Source of the DNA: Antedon bifida
Lineage: Eukaryota; Echinodermata; Crinoidea; Comatulida; Antedonidae
Assembly (NCBI GenBank): GCA_963402885.1
Contig: OY727103.1
Location: 17,696,085 to 17,760,084 of the forward strand
Length of the DNA: 64,000 nucleotides
Direction of reading: 5' to 3'
The position numbers and the translations under genes are program-made. Each line of letters begins with the position of its first letter. Within the stretch, counting starts at the first letter, position 1. Below, piece by piece: positions 1-11,624 of this stretch. The notes under the pieces were generated by a model. The model was not told the DNA's origin. It made no database searches and was given only the letters and a program-made list of their open reading frames with translations.

Positions 1-170
1 GCCTGTATCTGTACAGTGTATTCTATGAATGTTTCAACACCCTCTACTTCAAATACACCCACTGTACCATTGTTGACATTAGCAGTTTGCTGTAGGCCTT
101 CAGATCCAACCCGAGCCCAGTATACTTTATAATATATACTTGGGGCGTTCCAGTCTTCCATACCGAGGGG
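1..170 (-). CDS. CNTN: Contactin coding exon 14 (partial, runs off window): FN3-2
   Basis: Residues 744-799 or beyond. It encodes PLGMEDWNAPSIYYKVYWAR and ends FIEYTVQIQA at the window edge, the C to F strands of FN3-2. The acceptor is CAG at 173-171. No donor occurs before base 1, so the exon continues outside. Confidence 0.88.
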
Positions 171-3100
171 CTGATGACAGAATAATACATTATATTTTTC
201 ATAAAGTAATGGAAGTAAATTTGATTACTAAAAAATATTAACTGATTTTTGCAGGAGGAATACCATAAGAAAAACTTGGGTTTGAAGAATTTTAGATCAC
301 TAGTCAGTCTTTCGAACTTTAAGGGTCTTTCACACCTGCTCTGGGCGAAGCCAGTTTGGCTTCACGCCAGATTGCGTGTATACCATTAGGGACTTCTCGT
401 TTTCACGATGCGCTACGTGGCGCATAGCCTTGTGGAGCGTCGTGAAAACAAAACATTTATTTGCCAGAAGCCGGTGAAGTTCAATATGTTGGATGATTTT
501 TTAGTCATACTAACTATACCTAACATTTGTTCAAATGTTATTGCATAGAATAAGTATTACTGCTTTACCTGCCATGTAATACGAAGCTGACCTTCTCTCC
601 CGCCTCCACCACCTAGGTTACTAGGAGCTTTTGTGGGCACTGTAACAAATAAGTTTAATGTTTACTAAAGAGAACAATTATTTAATTATACATGAATATT
701 CTACAAAATCTAACAAATTTTTCAAATTGGACTTAATTAATCAAAATTATCAATTAATTATCAAATCCACATTTTAATAATATATTCGTAATCATTTTTT
801 AAAATACTTTCGGTCAAATCAATTCTAAAAAAATTAATAACTTGCTAATTTTGTATGTGTTCAGATGGAATATTATGCCACTAACATTTCTCAGTTTATG
901 ATGAGAAGATGTTGCATATTTATTAGGTTAATTTAGAGAACTCTGATTTTAGAGTGATTACTATGGTGTCATAAACTCTACCATGTGCAACGCTTGGCAA
1001 TTAGTTGCGTTCCCAAATGTAATAATAGTATATTGTGTTTGATTGTACTTTGTAGGATTCACACGTACATCATTTAATAGTAATACAGCATAGTACAACT
1101 ACCAGATTAAAAATGTTAACACTTATTTAATGTTAACACCAATTCAAAGATAACATATGGGTTGCGGAACATAGTTTTTAGAGCATTCTTACCTGCCGGC
1201 TGAGTTGTGAATTCTGGTGACGAGTCACTCGGCTCACCAGCACCAAACTTATTGACAGCTAGTACACGGAACATGTACACACTCCAAGGTGAAAGGTTAA
1301 TCAAGGTCACTGAGTCTTTGTTGACATCAGCAGTAGGTGCTATATCTATAAATAGATATGATTTAATCATGATTTATGTAAACAATCTTTCATGGACCAA
1401 CATTCCATCAGTATTTCTTAAAGATGTATTGTCCCTTTGACTAATTCCAAAAAAATTAAAAAAAACAGATTTCGAAAAAAGGTGGGTCATTTTGAAGTAT
1501 CATAATAGTTATTAACTATCAGCAAAAAATTTTCGAAAAAAAAATCATTTAACTGAAATACAGACGTTTTTTTGTTAAAAAAATAACTCTGACTTCCAGT
1601 CAAAGTTTTCGATCAAAACATACCCCATAATGAAACGCTACTACTCTGTATGCATAATCATAAAACTTCCTCACGATCTGTGTGAAAATACCTTCTCAAC
1701 CGTGACGAGTTGTAAACAATCCCAATTAGCATCATGCATAATGCGTATTCGTGGTTTGAAATCTTTGTTTACTTTCGCTCACCACGATTTTCCAGACGAA
1801 ATGTAATCAAACTAATTTACCTGTTAATTACGTAAACATGTTGCTTTTGGCTCGAATTTTTGACTTAAAGTGAATAACTTTAATATTACTTTGATATGGC
1901 CAATTTAAATTTAGAATATTTTGACCTTCATTTTTTTGTGTTTCAAGGGACAATACATCTTTAAGGAAACGCATTAAAAGGAGTATGGAGTAGATACACT
2001 TTCTTGTTATACAGTGGAACCCCAACAAAGTGTCTCCTTATCACTAAATATGGGGTGTAGTGATAAATATACATTTTCCCTTGTTTTACAGGAAGCTGTT
2101 CCCATAATAAGGATGTCCCTATAGTAGTTGGCCATATTGGTAAACAAATATATTGCCCTTTGTTTGTTTTTAAAGGGAAAGTTTCCTTTTATAAAAACAT
2201 AAAAATAGTTTTGTAAAATAATAAAATAGAAAAAAAAGAAAACAAATCCTAGTTTACCTCTTTGAATCTCCATCCATTCTTGTATGTGATTCGTCATAGC
2301 TTCGACTCTGTATGATGTAATGGGACTACCGCCCTCTCTACCGCTAGACCAGATTAGTGAGACGCTTGTTGCTGTAGCACTGCCATCTTGAATACGCACA
2401 CCATATGGCGCCCCCGGTGGTCCTGTGATGAAAGTTATAGATAATATTCAGGGTGCGTGACAAGTAATCTCTTCTTGCAAGATCCTCTATTAATGGTATT
2501 TTTGTATTGTCTCATTATAAATTATCATTTTTTTTTATTGTATTGTTTTACCATTGATAGAAACTAATAAATGTTGAATTATTATTATTATTATTAATTA
2601 CTAGTATTTAAATCATTGCTAATATTCATATTTTATAGGACTAGATTATTACATATTACAAAAGCCCACCTCAAACTTGGGAGTAATTATAATACAGGAT
2701 AAGCCCACCCAACAATCATTGTAAATACAGTAGAACTCTCCTTTGTGACATTTCTATTAAGGGGACACATATGAGTAATACATTTTAAAACTACGGCCGA
2801 CCTCTATTCATGGGAAAACCCCTATTAAGGGACTCTTTCCCATGAAATGAAGTATTTTACTGTATTTCAAACGCTATTGCCAACCCCTATTTAGGGTAAA
2901 ACCAAATAGGTGAAAATCTGTTGGATCCCAAAGGTGTCCCTTTATACTGTAAACAGGATAAAAAAGCTTCACAATCTTGGCACTGATTGCTACCCACCTT
3001 GAACTGTGATGATGGCAGAGGCAGACACCTGGTTGATGGGTGATGTCACTACACAGGTATATTCACCTTGCTGGTACATTGTGGTATCTTTAATTACCAG

Positions 3101-6100
3101 GTTACCATGCACATCAATCATCTATAAAACAAAGACAACACATCAACTATTGTAAATAGTCCTGCCCTGCCCTGGTTTGCCAATATAGAAAAGAGGCTCA
3201 GGAAATGGCAACCAAGAAATAGTAAAAGAAGGACAGGAAGACAAAAAGATGAAGAGATGAAAATACATGGAACCTGGAAGAGAATGGCATTATGACAGAA
3301 GAAAATGGAAATTGCAGGACGGCCAAATGATGATGCCAATATTTTAGCTTTATCAGCACAGGCCCATTTTTGTCAATTTATAGTAGCACGTTATAATTCT
3401 ACATTGCAGACTAGTCCAATATGATACAGAGATGTTCTAGGAACTTTTCGTATCTAAGCCCTCCCTCTAAAGAACATGGGCTATTGTCAGTTTATCCAGG
3501 TAAGCGGCACTCATAGACTACCAACACCACTATTGGTTTGTGTAATTTAAAGTATATCAATTTGTGTGTTACCTCTACATCCATGTTATAATGTTTAAGA
3601 TCCAGTTCATCATGGTCCTCTTCCCCATCAAGATGCAATTGATTACCATTAAACAGCCATGTATATGCCAGTTCTAACGGGTCATCAACTCTAGCTTCAC
3701 ACTTGATGGTGTTGTCTCTGCCAGCACGTATCGTCTGGTCTGTCGGTTTCATGAAAAACTTGACCCCCTCTAAAAAAGCAGGTTTATAATTCCATCAACA
3801 AACCTTAACTAATGTAGTTAATTGAATAAATTGTTTATAGTTTATATAAAATATAGTAGAACACCAATTAAGGAGATACATTCAAGACCAAACAATTGTC
3901 CCTTAATAGGGTTGTTTCTAGTGTTAGCACATATATTGTCCCTTGTTTGTTTCACAGGAAAGTGTCCCCTTTATAGGATTGGTGTCCTAAGAAGGGGCGG
4001 GGGAAGGGGAAGTTCTATTTTATATGTATTAACAGTTCGATACAATAAAAAGAAATATTTATTGCCATGAATGTGCTTGTGTTGAGAGAAAAATGTGTTG
4101 TTTTATTTACTCCCCAAATTACATACTGTATATATTTATTTTGCAAAAGTTACTTTATAGAAGAAGTTGAGCACCAAGCATGGTGATGTTACCTTTGACC
4201 TCAATGGAGCCGGTACTGGTGTTGGTTCCAAGGTCATTGGTAGCTACACAACGATACCTGCCACCGTCACCAGAATGCACATCCATAATCATCAGGTCAC
4301 CAGAGTTATCATCCACAAAGAATTTATTATTCGTTGTAATGTCGTCCCACTGATTTGTGGCGCCCTCTCGTTGCCAAACAATCCTTGCCTTTGGTGCAGC
4401 CTCGGGCCGGCAACTCAAAGTGGCGTTCTGTCCGAGAGCAGCTGGTTGTGCAACATTTACAGAAATGTAGAAAATCGGAGCAAAAGCTGTAATTAAATGA
4501 AGAAAAAACTTTATATGAAGAAATCAATCAATTTTCAATTCTCACTGTACTGGCCCACTGGGCTACTGTATCTGTATATTTTTCTAGCCCACATACTGTG
4601 TTTATAATACCATCATCTAGGCAATGAAGAATGTGGTTTTAAATAACTAAAGAAAAAACAAATATATAAAATAAGTACTCACCCCTAACATTGAGTTGGG
4701 CTGTTGAAATAATCATTCCAAACTCATTGCTAGCCTCGCATTGAAACATAGCATCATCTTCCTCCTGAAGGTCACTGATGGTCAATGTCTTCTGACCATT
4801 ACTGACCAGGTACTTTGCACTACTTTGAACTTGCACACCATTCCGATACCAAGTGTATACAATAGGCTCTGTAGATTCTGCTACACACGTCCAAATCACC
4901 TCTCCACCAATATCGCCATTCTTGTCTTCAATTTCGTCGACCCACTCTGGCTTAGCTGCGTGACAGAGAAAAATATATTATTAGATTTTTTACAATGGAA
5001 ACTTTGTTGAGGATTAGCTTCCATGTTTGTGGCACAATAAGAGAAGATGTAGATGGGATAAATGTTGGTGTAACTAACTTATTATATGCCAGGCCTAGTC
5101 TTTTGAGGCGTGGGAGTGTGATTACTCGCATAACACTCCTAAAATAGCTTTGAGGTGTGCAATTTAAATCACACTTAAATTTGGTAAGGTATTAATGGGT
5201 AACTTCTTTTAGACGGTCTTTCTGATAAAGCCAGTTTTAGCCTCAGAACACCAGTAATTATTTCAGCAAGAACTTACATCTGACATTAACTGTGCCTTCA
5301 TTACTGATGCCACTCTGCACTGAGTTAGAGGCAGTACATCTATATGTTCCTGCATCTTCTATTGCAATATTCGGGATGACAAGCTCCTGGCTGTAATCCG
5401 TCTGGAAGGATCCACTAGGCAGACTTCCTCCATCAGTCCTTGTCCATGACAGTGCTGGAGTGGGCCTAAAAACAAACATGTTTTGCTATTATAGTAGAAC
5501 CCCTATTAAGGGGACACCTTCAGGACCCATTAAAGTGTCCCCTGAATAGAAAAGTTGGTCGTAGTGCTGAAACATATATTTCCCCTCTGCTTCATAGTAA
5601 AATGTTAATAGGAATGTCCCCTGAATGGGGGTTGGTTTTAATTTAGTGCTAACATATATATTTTTCCTTTGTGTTATGGGAAACCTCCCCTGAATGGGGG
5701 TTGGTTTTAGTGTTAAAACATATATATACTACTGTATATATGCAGTTCTTTTGGTTTTTGAAGTTGTACTAACCTGCCACTGAAGAAACACTGTAAGGTC
5801 ACCGTATCCCCCACCAGTACATCTTGGGTACCAATAAGTTGTTCCACCTGTGGGGCGTAATTTAGGTCCCTAGATGCTGATTGTAAAAAGAGTTTTTAAT
5901 TATTTACTACAGCATGAAATAAACTGGGGTTCTCTACTGGCCATTATGGCATATCTGCATATTGACTATACCCCCCATCTCCCTCTTTCTCTCTCTCTCT
6001 CAACATCGTCACAGTACAGTATCATATCACAGTGTCATTACTGCTAATTTGCTGTAGAAATAATAAAATGTATTGTTTATTTTTTCTAGGCCCTTACCTG

Positions 6101-9100
6101 AAACTTGTAGTGGCCTTTTAGGCCCACCATACTTGTTTGATGCCCCACTAGGATTTTCGTATGAATTGCGAATTTCGCAAACGTAATCTCCTGTATCACC
6201 ATTAGCCCCTGTCAATGTGTTGGCAAAGTAAAGATATCCATCTTTACCCACTCGTATGCGACGATCTCCAGATATATACCGGTCGTCTTTCATCCAGCTG
6301 TATTCAAGACCTGTACACAAAATGTCATTCTCAATTAGATAGAGTTCTGATGGACTTATGGATAGACTATTATCACTGAGGAGGAATGCTCTTCCTGGCG
6401 TGCCAGTCTAATAACATATTTGTCTAAAAAAATCAATTTAAATATCAGTGGTTAGAATATTTTCACACTAAGGATAACCAGGAAGTCCTTAAGACTTTTT
6501 TCAGGTGGGGTCCTTCTGGTAGTGAATTGGGAAGTACACCGGGAGACTTTTCAAAGAGTGTACTGCATTTTTTAACATTCACATAAGCCACGTTGCACAC
6601 GGGACCAACGGGTTAACGTCTCATCCGAAAGATGGTGCGCGATCTACATGTATTCTAACCCGCCAGTTGGAACACACAGAGAGCGATGATGTGATTCGAA
6701 CTGTGTACCAAAGGAAACCTATGGTCTTTTACAGTTCAGCACACAACACAGTGACTACCACCAGTTTAACCGACTACACTGTCACTTAAAACAAAAATAT
6801 AATAATAAAAAAATCAAGAAAGAAAAATTAAGAAATAAATGATTTATCATTACCAGGATAGTTATCAGGAGCATCACAATTTAATGATGTGCTTCTGAAT
6901 TCATTTACTGTTACTGTTGGTTGATCATTCAGACTTGGAAAAAGGTCCACAACTATTTAATAAAAAAAGAAACAAAACAAATTCATTTACATTTAATCAA
7001 TATTTGTTATTGCTATACACTAGAATATTTATATACTGACAAGATATACACTTAACAGAACATTGTACAAAGGAACATTAAACCTGTATACAGATTACAG
7101 CTAATGCTGCACGTAATTGCGTCCAGTCTAGTGTGGAAAATTCATCGTTAAGTAATTGATATCGCAATTTTCACTCATTACGATTGTGTAATACAATTAA
7201 TTGTGTATACAGTATGTCTTCATATCACTCCTACTATGGAGGAAATATACAGAAGGAGATGCTATATACTTCCTCTATGCTCCTATGGAATATTATCGCA
7301 ACATATCCAAGCACATTCCACTCTGATTGGTTGATTTAGTTCAAATGAACCAATCAGTATACTCTTTTATAATGTCGTCATTTTGTTAAACAAAAAAACA
7401 TTTTGGTCATATACTTTACAGTAGATACACAGAATATTTTTATTTAGTAAGCTAGTGTACGATATTTTGCTGATGCTCATTCTAAAAAAAAAAATGCCTT
7501 GGTTGAATAAGTGCCCCTTTGAAGGCCTATAAGTTCATAAACATAGAGCAATTATAGTGTGCATGTACGGTAATAAGCCTACTTACATGTAAATGTTAGT
7601 TCAGCAGGCCTACTGAACACTGTGCCAACCGCATTTGATACCCAACACTGGTACATCCCTGCATCTCTCGTTCTCTCTGCATTGGTAATGCGCAGTTGGC
7701 CACCACTTATGGAGATATCAGAGTTACTGTCTGTAATAACGGCACCGTTGAAACGCCACTCGTACACTAATTCTCCATCCCCTTCAGCGGTACATCCAAA
7801 GTTGGCCGTGTCCATACCAATGTCCGCGTCCACTATTTGATCTCTGGGCTCAATGACAATCTTTGGTCCTTTCATCTCATCCATTTCTTAAAAAGACAAC
7901 AAATAATTTATCAATTTTATTTTTGGTTGCAAGATGTAAAATTTGAATTAAACTGAATTTAATTTAACTTTTATTCATATTCTATACTTGGGTTTTACTT
8001 AGGTTTTACTTACAAACTAGTTTTTATGGATAGATATGTGGTCACGGAAGATGCCTTTCAACTTTAGAGGCAATTCGGACCAGGATCACAATTCTAGACC
8101 AATTTTTATTATTATTTTAATAATTTTAGGCCACACGTCAAAACCTGGCGGAGGTTGCAACTTTCTGATTACGATTATTTAATTGCCTGTTTTATAATTA
8201 TTGGCTAGGACAACATAATGTACAGATTATCACTGATTTATTTATATTTATGACAATAAAATACACTGTATGATCATTCTTGCTTGGTGATTGAATTCCA
8301 TAAAAATATTGATGCTAAATTACACCTGTTAAGTGTTATAAAAGCTGTATAGTATTAAAATTGCCTTTTAAATATTTGAAAGTGAATTACTCAAATTTCA
8401 TTTTATAAAACTACTAGAACCTTTCACAATAGTTTGTCCGTTAGGTCATCTAGTGTTCTATTGTATTTTTCAGAGCTGAGACACTATAAATGTGCAATTG
8501 TCATTGTTCAGTTTTTATGCATCAATAGTTCCCTGTACGTAGTCACCTTTGTGAGCAGTACAATGGAAAGCCTAGGCTTGTTGTACACTATTGACAAGAT
8601 CACACCATACAGTTTTGTCTGCCCTAGTTGTTGATTTTTTTAAACATGTATAAACTGATGAAATGGGGCCTACTCATTGTTTTTAGAATGAAAATTATTA
8701 AATGAGGCTATTTTTCGAATTTATGATAATAAATGATGCTAAAACTACGATATCAACAGATTATATAACCAGTACCAGCGTAAAATAATATTTATTTAAA
8801 TATTATCAAAATGATGACAAATTATGGAAGAAACAATCATCAGAAACAAAACGAATACAGCTACGTAAATTTCAGATTAGATCAAAAGGCCAACCAAGGT
8901 TTGTTTGGCCCACTAAATGGTCAATGGGAAACATGACATCATCACCTTTTAGCCCACCTAGGGGTATAAAACTGCCCTCAAATTTGTAGATAATAAATAA
9001 GTGTAATTTTCACGCAGCATTTTGATCTTCCAAAGTAAGCCCATTTTTAAGTTACTCAGTATAGTATACACCCATTCACAAATTTAATAAATATATTAAT

Positions 9101-11553
9101 CTCTGGTACTATAACTATAAAATCTAGTAAAAATACATCCAATGTTAAAAAGATTAAAACCTTCTCATTAAACACGTTATTGTTAGTATATTTCGCAGAA
9201 TAAACAAAATCACTGTACTACATAGACATTCAAAATTACAATCTGTACTATGAATAATCGATAGACGCCGTGAAATCAATGATATAACACACTATCACAA
9301 CATCAAGCAGCGTATCACACTTGGGAAATGACAACACATATTGCATATTATCATGCAAAAACCAATTTCCAATGTAACATCTTTATCTCAATAATTCGGA
9401 CTACGGTATGTTGTGCCTAGCATACTCGGATAAAACGACAATAGCCTGTGTTTTGTCAAGGGATAGCCATGATATAAAAAGATAAGTTATTGAAAATCCC
9501 TCTACAATCAATGCGCTTATAATATTTCCATTTTCCAAAAAATAAAAAATTAATACCTTTTACTTAAAACATTCAAAACATGAATAAATATCAAATAATT
9601 ATGTTAAAAGTTAAAATTACATTTCACAAATAAATATAGTAGTATACAAATGAATTATTTCAATGTGGGACAGTGGGAAGCGGCACTCATTGACTACCAT
9701 TTTTTAAGAACAATTTGCGATATAATTTTATTACATTATCTACCATAAAGCATTTTACTGTAAATGTAATCTTAATTTTAAAATGTAAATAAATCTTCAT
9801 CAAACCAGTATGAATAAATTTACTTTTATTGTTTGTAGCTTCTTCTCTTAAAAATTATTATCAAACCATTTTTTTTTTATCTATACTGTACTTTATGCAA
9901 GTGTACATAACATTTAAAAAGTCATTCAAATCATAAATGTGAATAAATCTTAACTGAAACATAATTCTTATTTATTATGTTTTTAATCATTTTCATTGCC
10001 AATATCATATTTTTATATATCACAGAAATATAAAAAAATCATATTCTTTTAAATTCTAAAATAATATTTCTTAAGTAGAATTCTGACGAGGATTTGCATT
10101 TTTTTTTCAACCATTATCAATACATTAATATTTTATATATTATTTTATAGTAACAGACACAATATGACTGTGTGTTAGCTGTATAAATTAAAATCAAATT
10201 ATTATTTAAATATTTGTTTTAATTACTTTCTTTTTCTTTAATCAGCACTTATTTCAAAATTAAATGTTATGTACTCATTCTATTTTCTATTTTTAATATT
10301 TTGACAAAATTACATCAAATCTTGCATTTGATTACTACAGCATGGAGTAATTAACAATAATAATTATTATTCCATAATTACAGGTGTTGTTTTATGCAAA
10401 TTAGCTAAGAAAGCATGTTTAATTATTATATAGTCTGGATCATAAAGTCTAAGTACTCCAAGGAATGACATGGGGAAGGCTAATTATTCAGGCTAATTAT
10501 TCAGGCTATGATGTAATCCACTTGTATTATTATGCTAATGAGTTAAGCTACAACTACATGATGTTAGTAGACAGAACAAGGGAGGTTTGAGGCATGCATG
10601 AGGCCATTGACTGTGACAAGCTAATTAGGCCCATGTGTAATATACTACAAACACTATGGAACCATGATGGAACTAACAACAGCTAATAATAACCATATTT
10701 ATTCAAGGAAACCAATCTAATGTAAAGTTAAGTTTCATACTGAATTCATAAACAAAATCAGGCAAAATGCTGAAGGTAATAGTTTATTAAGAATTCACAT
10801 TTTGTTGTACTGCAGGCTGTCTTAGGTAATACATTGTATAGGGAAAGTAGCTTTAAGATATTTGTTTTATGTACACTAAGTTGGGAGTATAGCATAACTA
10901 ATTTATAGTCCTAATTAATACAAACAAGTTTCTCCTCCAATTAAAGACCATTTTGGCCCAGTGTTTTTCTACCTCTTGGACTATATATTGTGTAGGGGAA
11001 AATAGGTTTATAAGATATTTGTTATTTCTACTAAACTTCTAACTTGATACTATAAATTATAGGCCTAATACCTCCAATTAAAGACCATTGTAATACTAAG
11101 CCCATGATTTATGATAGTGTTTTTCTACCTATCAATTTTAGACAGGCATGTTTTGATTTACCAGTACCTATAATTAAAGACCAAGATTGTCTTCAGCACT
11201 GACCACAGTGAGTAATTAAGAAATTTAATTAGATACCCCACAGAACATGGGCACCTACAGTAACGTTTGCAAAAAATGTTATCGTTTTATAGTATGATCA
11301 TTTTGCTGTATCTCAAATATTTAATGTCCTATGTCCGATCCTGGCTACAGCTCTGGATATTGTATCCACAAAAAGAACAGAAATTTTAATGGTATATTAG
11401 TGTATATTCTACGCGAATACATTTATTTGTGTACAGTGTAAAATAATATATTATTAAATATTCAAATGTTGTTCAAATAAATACAGTACTTACGAGCTGA
11501 AGCCACAGCAAACAAAAACAAATAGATTATTGTTGTCTTCATTCTGACAGTAC
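1..11553 (-). CDS. CNTN: Contactin-family Ig/FN3 cell-adhesion protein, 5' part (14 coding exons, 3' end off window)
   Basis: Contactins are neuronal cell-surface adhesion proteins with six Ig and four FN3 domains, normally GPI-anchored, that bind in cis and trans to axon, glial and junction partners. Spliced from 14 exons, the visible protein is about 799 residues: signal peptide 1-16, Ig1 ~22-115, Ig2 ~117-217, Ig3 ~226-317, Ig4 ~319-407, Ig5 ~411-505, Ig6 ~508-612, FN3-1 ~615-716, FN3-2 from ~720. All introns have GT-AG ends and the phases agree exactly throughout. Contactin, rather than the related L1/neuroglian group, is indicated by PEWV at the start of Ig4, DPLELAYTWLFNG in Ig6, GPPGAP joining Ig6 to FN3-1, and the glycine run SNLGGGGGREGQLRITW at the start of FN3-2. 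No lectin domain, such as the one in fly contactin, precedes Ig1. FN3-3, FN3-4 and the C-terminus are outside the window. Which vertebrate paralogue (CNTN1-6) it matches cannot be assigned; it may be a pre-duplication co-orthologue. Confidence 0.92.
569..639 (-). CDS. CNTN: Contactin coding exon 13: FN3-2 start with glycine run
   Basis: Residues 720-743. The 71-nt exon encodes VPTKAPSNLGGGGGREGQ followed by LRITWQ. The five-glycine segment followed by R and a W strand is the contactin FN3-2 opening. The acceptor is CAG and the donor CAG|GTAAAG. It ends in phase 0. Confidence 0.92.
1193..1345 (-). CDS. CNTN: Contactin coding exon 12: FN3-1, second part
   Basis: Residues 669-719. It encodes VTLINLSPWSVYMFRVLAVN and KFGAGEPSDSS, the FN3 F-G strands with the Y.FRV.A.N..G.GEPS signature. 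Two in-frame acceptors six bases apart (exon from 1345 or from 1339) would include or omit an Asp-Ile pair. The donor is GTAAGA. Confidence 0.9.
1418..1964. mobile_element. TTAA-flanked MITE (piggyBac-like), copy 1
   Basis: This element lies in a contactin intron. Both ends carry TTAA next to a 13-bp inverted terminus, TTAAAGATGTATTGTCC on the left and GGACAATACATCTTTAA on the right. TTAA target duplication is typical of piggyBac-type transposons. The interior is A/T-rich with no transposase. Related copies lie at 13,418-13,770 and 15,851-16,185. Confidence 0.7.
2012..2125. mobile_element. Pogo/Tigger-like MITE relic in a contactin intron
   Basis: It starts TA-CAGTGGAACCCC and contains the dispersed motifs AAGTGTCTCCTTA and AAGGATGTCCCTATAG shared with the other 'CAGTAGAACC...GGGGACACC' copies. 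The right end is eroded. Confidence 0.45.
2258..2422 (-). CDS. CNTN: Contactin coding exon 11: FN3-1, first part
   Basis: Residues 614-668. It begins GPPGAPYGVRIQDGSATATS and continues VSLIWSSGREGGSPITSYRV, matching the proline-glycine Ig6-FN3 hinge and the first FN3 strands (tryptophan and SPI.Y motif). The donor is GTAAAC after EIQR. Confidence 0.92.
2728..2949. mobile_element. Pogo/Tigger-like MITE in a contactin intron
   Basis: TA flanks both ends. The left end reads CAGTAGAACTCTCC and the right end is ATACTG before TA. The inside has repeated TTAAGGGGAC/AAGGGACTC words. No coding capacity was seen. A TA target and CAGTA..AACC tips are typical of the pogo branch of Tc1/mariner, which is the basis for the name. 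Confidence 0.55.
2998..3121 (-). CDS. CNTN: Contactin coding exon 10: Ig6, second part
   Basis: Residues 573-613. It encodes MIDVHGNLVIKDTTM and QGEYTCVVTSPINQVSAS, the second half of Ig6 with its cysteine. The 124-nt exon has a TAG acceptor at 3123-3122 and a GTGGGT donor. It leads directly into the GPPG linker of the next exon. Confidence 0.9.
3573..3769 (-). CDS. CNTN: Contactin coding exon 9: Ig6, first part
   Basis: Residues 507-572. It encodes EGVKFFMKPTDQTIRAGR, then NTIKCEARVDDPLELAYTW and LFNGNQL. The DPxLxLxxxWxFNG pattern is diagnostic of contactin Ig6. The exon ends in phase 0 at a GTAACA donor. Confidence 0.92.
3853..3990. mobile_element. Pogo-like MITE relic in a contactin intron
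   Basis: The left end is TAGTAGAACACCAATTAAGG. Internal GTGTCCC and TTAATAGGG words match the family. The right end is degraded. Confidence 0.45.
4193..4486 (-). CDS. CNTN: Contactin coding exon 8: Ig domain 5
   Basis: Residues 409-506. It begins AFAPIFYISV and encodes ATLSCRPEAAPKARIVW, like the contactin Ig5 C.P.AAPK...W signature. GDLMIMDVHSGDGGRYRC and NDLGTNTSTGSIEV follow. The donor is GTAACA. Confidence 0.93.
4683..4955 (-). CDS. CNTN: Contactin coding exon 7: Ig domain 4
   Basis: Residues 318-408. It opens with KPEWVDEIEDKNGDIGGEV and then IWTCVAE, closely following the contactin Ig4 opening (PEWV...DIG...C.A). It continues with YTWYRNG and AMFQCEASNEFG. A whole Ig domain is in one exon. 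The donor is GTGAGT. Confidence 0.93.
5278..5465 (-). CDS. CNTN: Contactin coding exon 6: Ig3, second part
   Basis: Residues 255-317. It encodes RPTPALSWTRTDGGSLPSG and DAGTYRCTASNSVQSG, the tryptophan and second cysteine half of Ig3. An arginine codon is completed across the preceding intron. The donor is GTAAGT. Confidence 0.92.
5492..5734. mobile_element. Pogo-like MITE with internal tandem units in a contactin intron
   Basis: It starts TAGTAGAACCCCTATTAAGG and ends TACTACTG before TA. Inside are about three imperfect repeats of a segment containing CCCCTGAATGGGGGTTGG and AACATATAT. Confidence 0.5.
5774..5876 (-). CDS. CNTN: Contactin coding exon 5: Ig3, first part
   Basis: Residues 221-254. 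It encodes ASRDLNYAPQVEQLIGTQDV, then VTLQCFFSG with the first Ig3 cysteine. The acceptor is CAG at 5879-5877; the alternative downstream TAG gives a frameshift to a stop, which settles the choice. The donor is GTTAGT. Confidence 0.87.
6098..6310 (-). CDS. CNTN: Contactin coding exon 4: Ig2, second part
   Basis: Residues 150-220. It encodes LEYSWMKDDRYI, GKDGYLYFANT and TGDYVCEIRNSYENP. The DGYLYFAN segment is the counterpart of the conserved (T/D)GNLYIAN strand of contactin Ig2. It ends with PLQVSG and a CAG|GTAAGG donor. Confidence 0.92.
6500..6790 (+). mobile_element. SINE-body fragment in a contactin intron
   Basis: It carries ACACGGGACCAACGGGTTAA, CGTCTCATCCGAAAGATGG and a downstream GATTCGAAC. 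The same body motif occurs near 23,230-23,290, 26,850-26,930 and 54,055-54,110. No full tRNA-like head is evident here. The family name is not known to me. Confidence 0.45.
6854..6952 (-). CDS. CNTN: Contactin coding exon 3: Ig2, first part
   Basis: Residues 117-149. It encodes VDLFPSLNDQPTVTVNE, then STSLNCDAPDNYPG, matching the contactin Ig1-Ig2 linker (FPP-like) and the first Ig2 cysteine with its DxPxxYP pattern. The 99-nt exon is too short for simple ORF finding. It was placed by its TAG acceptor, GTAATG donor and consistent phase. Confidence 0.88.
7587..7886 (-). CDS. CNTN: Contactin coding exon 2: Ig domain 1
   Basis: Residues 17-116. This is a full Ig domain with both core cysteines (NFGCTAEG and MYQCWVSN), the YEWRF tryptophan and the DAGMYQC motif. 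The 300-nt exon is phase 1 at both ends, with a GTAAGT donor. It follows a 3.6-kb intron. Confidence 0.92.
7887..11493 (-). other. Contactin intron 1 (after the signal-peptide exon)
   Basis: This 3.6-kb AT-rich intron has a clear donor and acceptor. Apart from a 15-bp tandem duplication (GGCTAATTATTCA, about 10,481-10,508) no coding or mobile feature was recognised in it. Confidence 0.6.
11494..11553 (-). CDS. CNTN: Contactin coding exon 1: 5'UTR tail and signal peptide
   Basis: The ATG is at 11542-11540 and the coding part has 49 nt. It encodes MKTTIIYLFLFAVASA, a short basic start, a hydrophobic core and a small-residue ASA cleavage site, typical of a secreted or GPI-anchored protein. A polypyrimidine tract and CAG acceptor lie just upstream (exon from 11553; a second AG nearer the ATG is also possible). 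The donor is GTAAGT. The phase-1 end joins exon 2 to give SAQMDEMKGP. Confidence 0.85.
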
Positions 11554-11624
11554 CTGGAAAAAAATCAAATTAATTTATTGTATAAATTACAGACCATGGC
11601 CCATGCAAAATAAGGTACCATTCA

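Noticed and set aside
3118..3339. Other short ORFs in contactin introns, and on the plus strand over its exons (for example 4,167-4,496)
   Set aside because: They are antisense shadows of the Ig exons or low-complexity intron frames without support.
1..11553. Assignment to the L1CAM/neurofascin/neuroglian family
   Set aside because: The GGGGGR run at FN3-2, the GPPGAP hinge and the DPLEL..TW.FNG Ig6 signature point to contactin instead.
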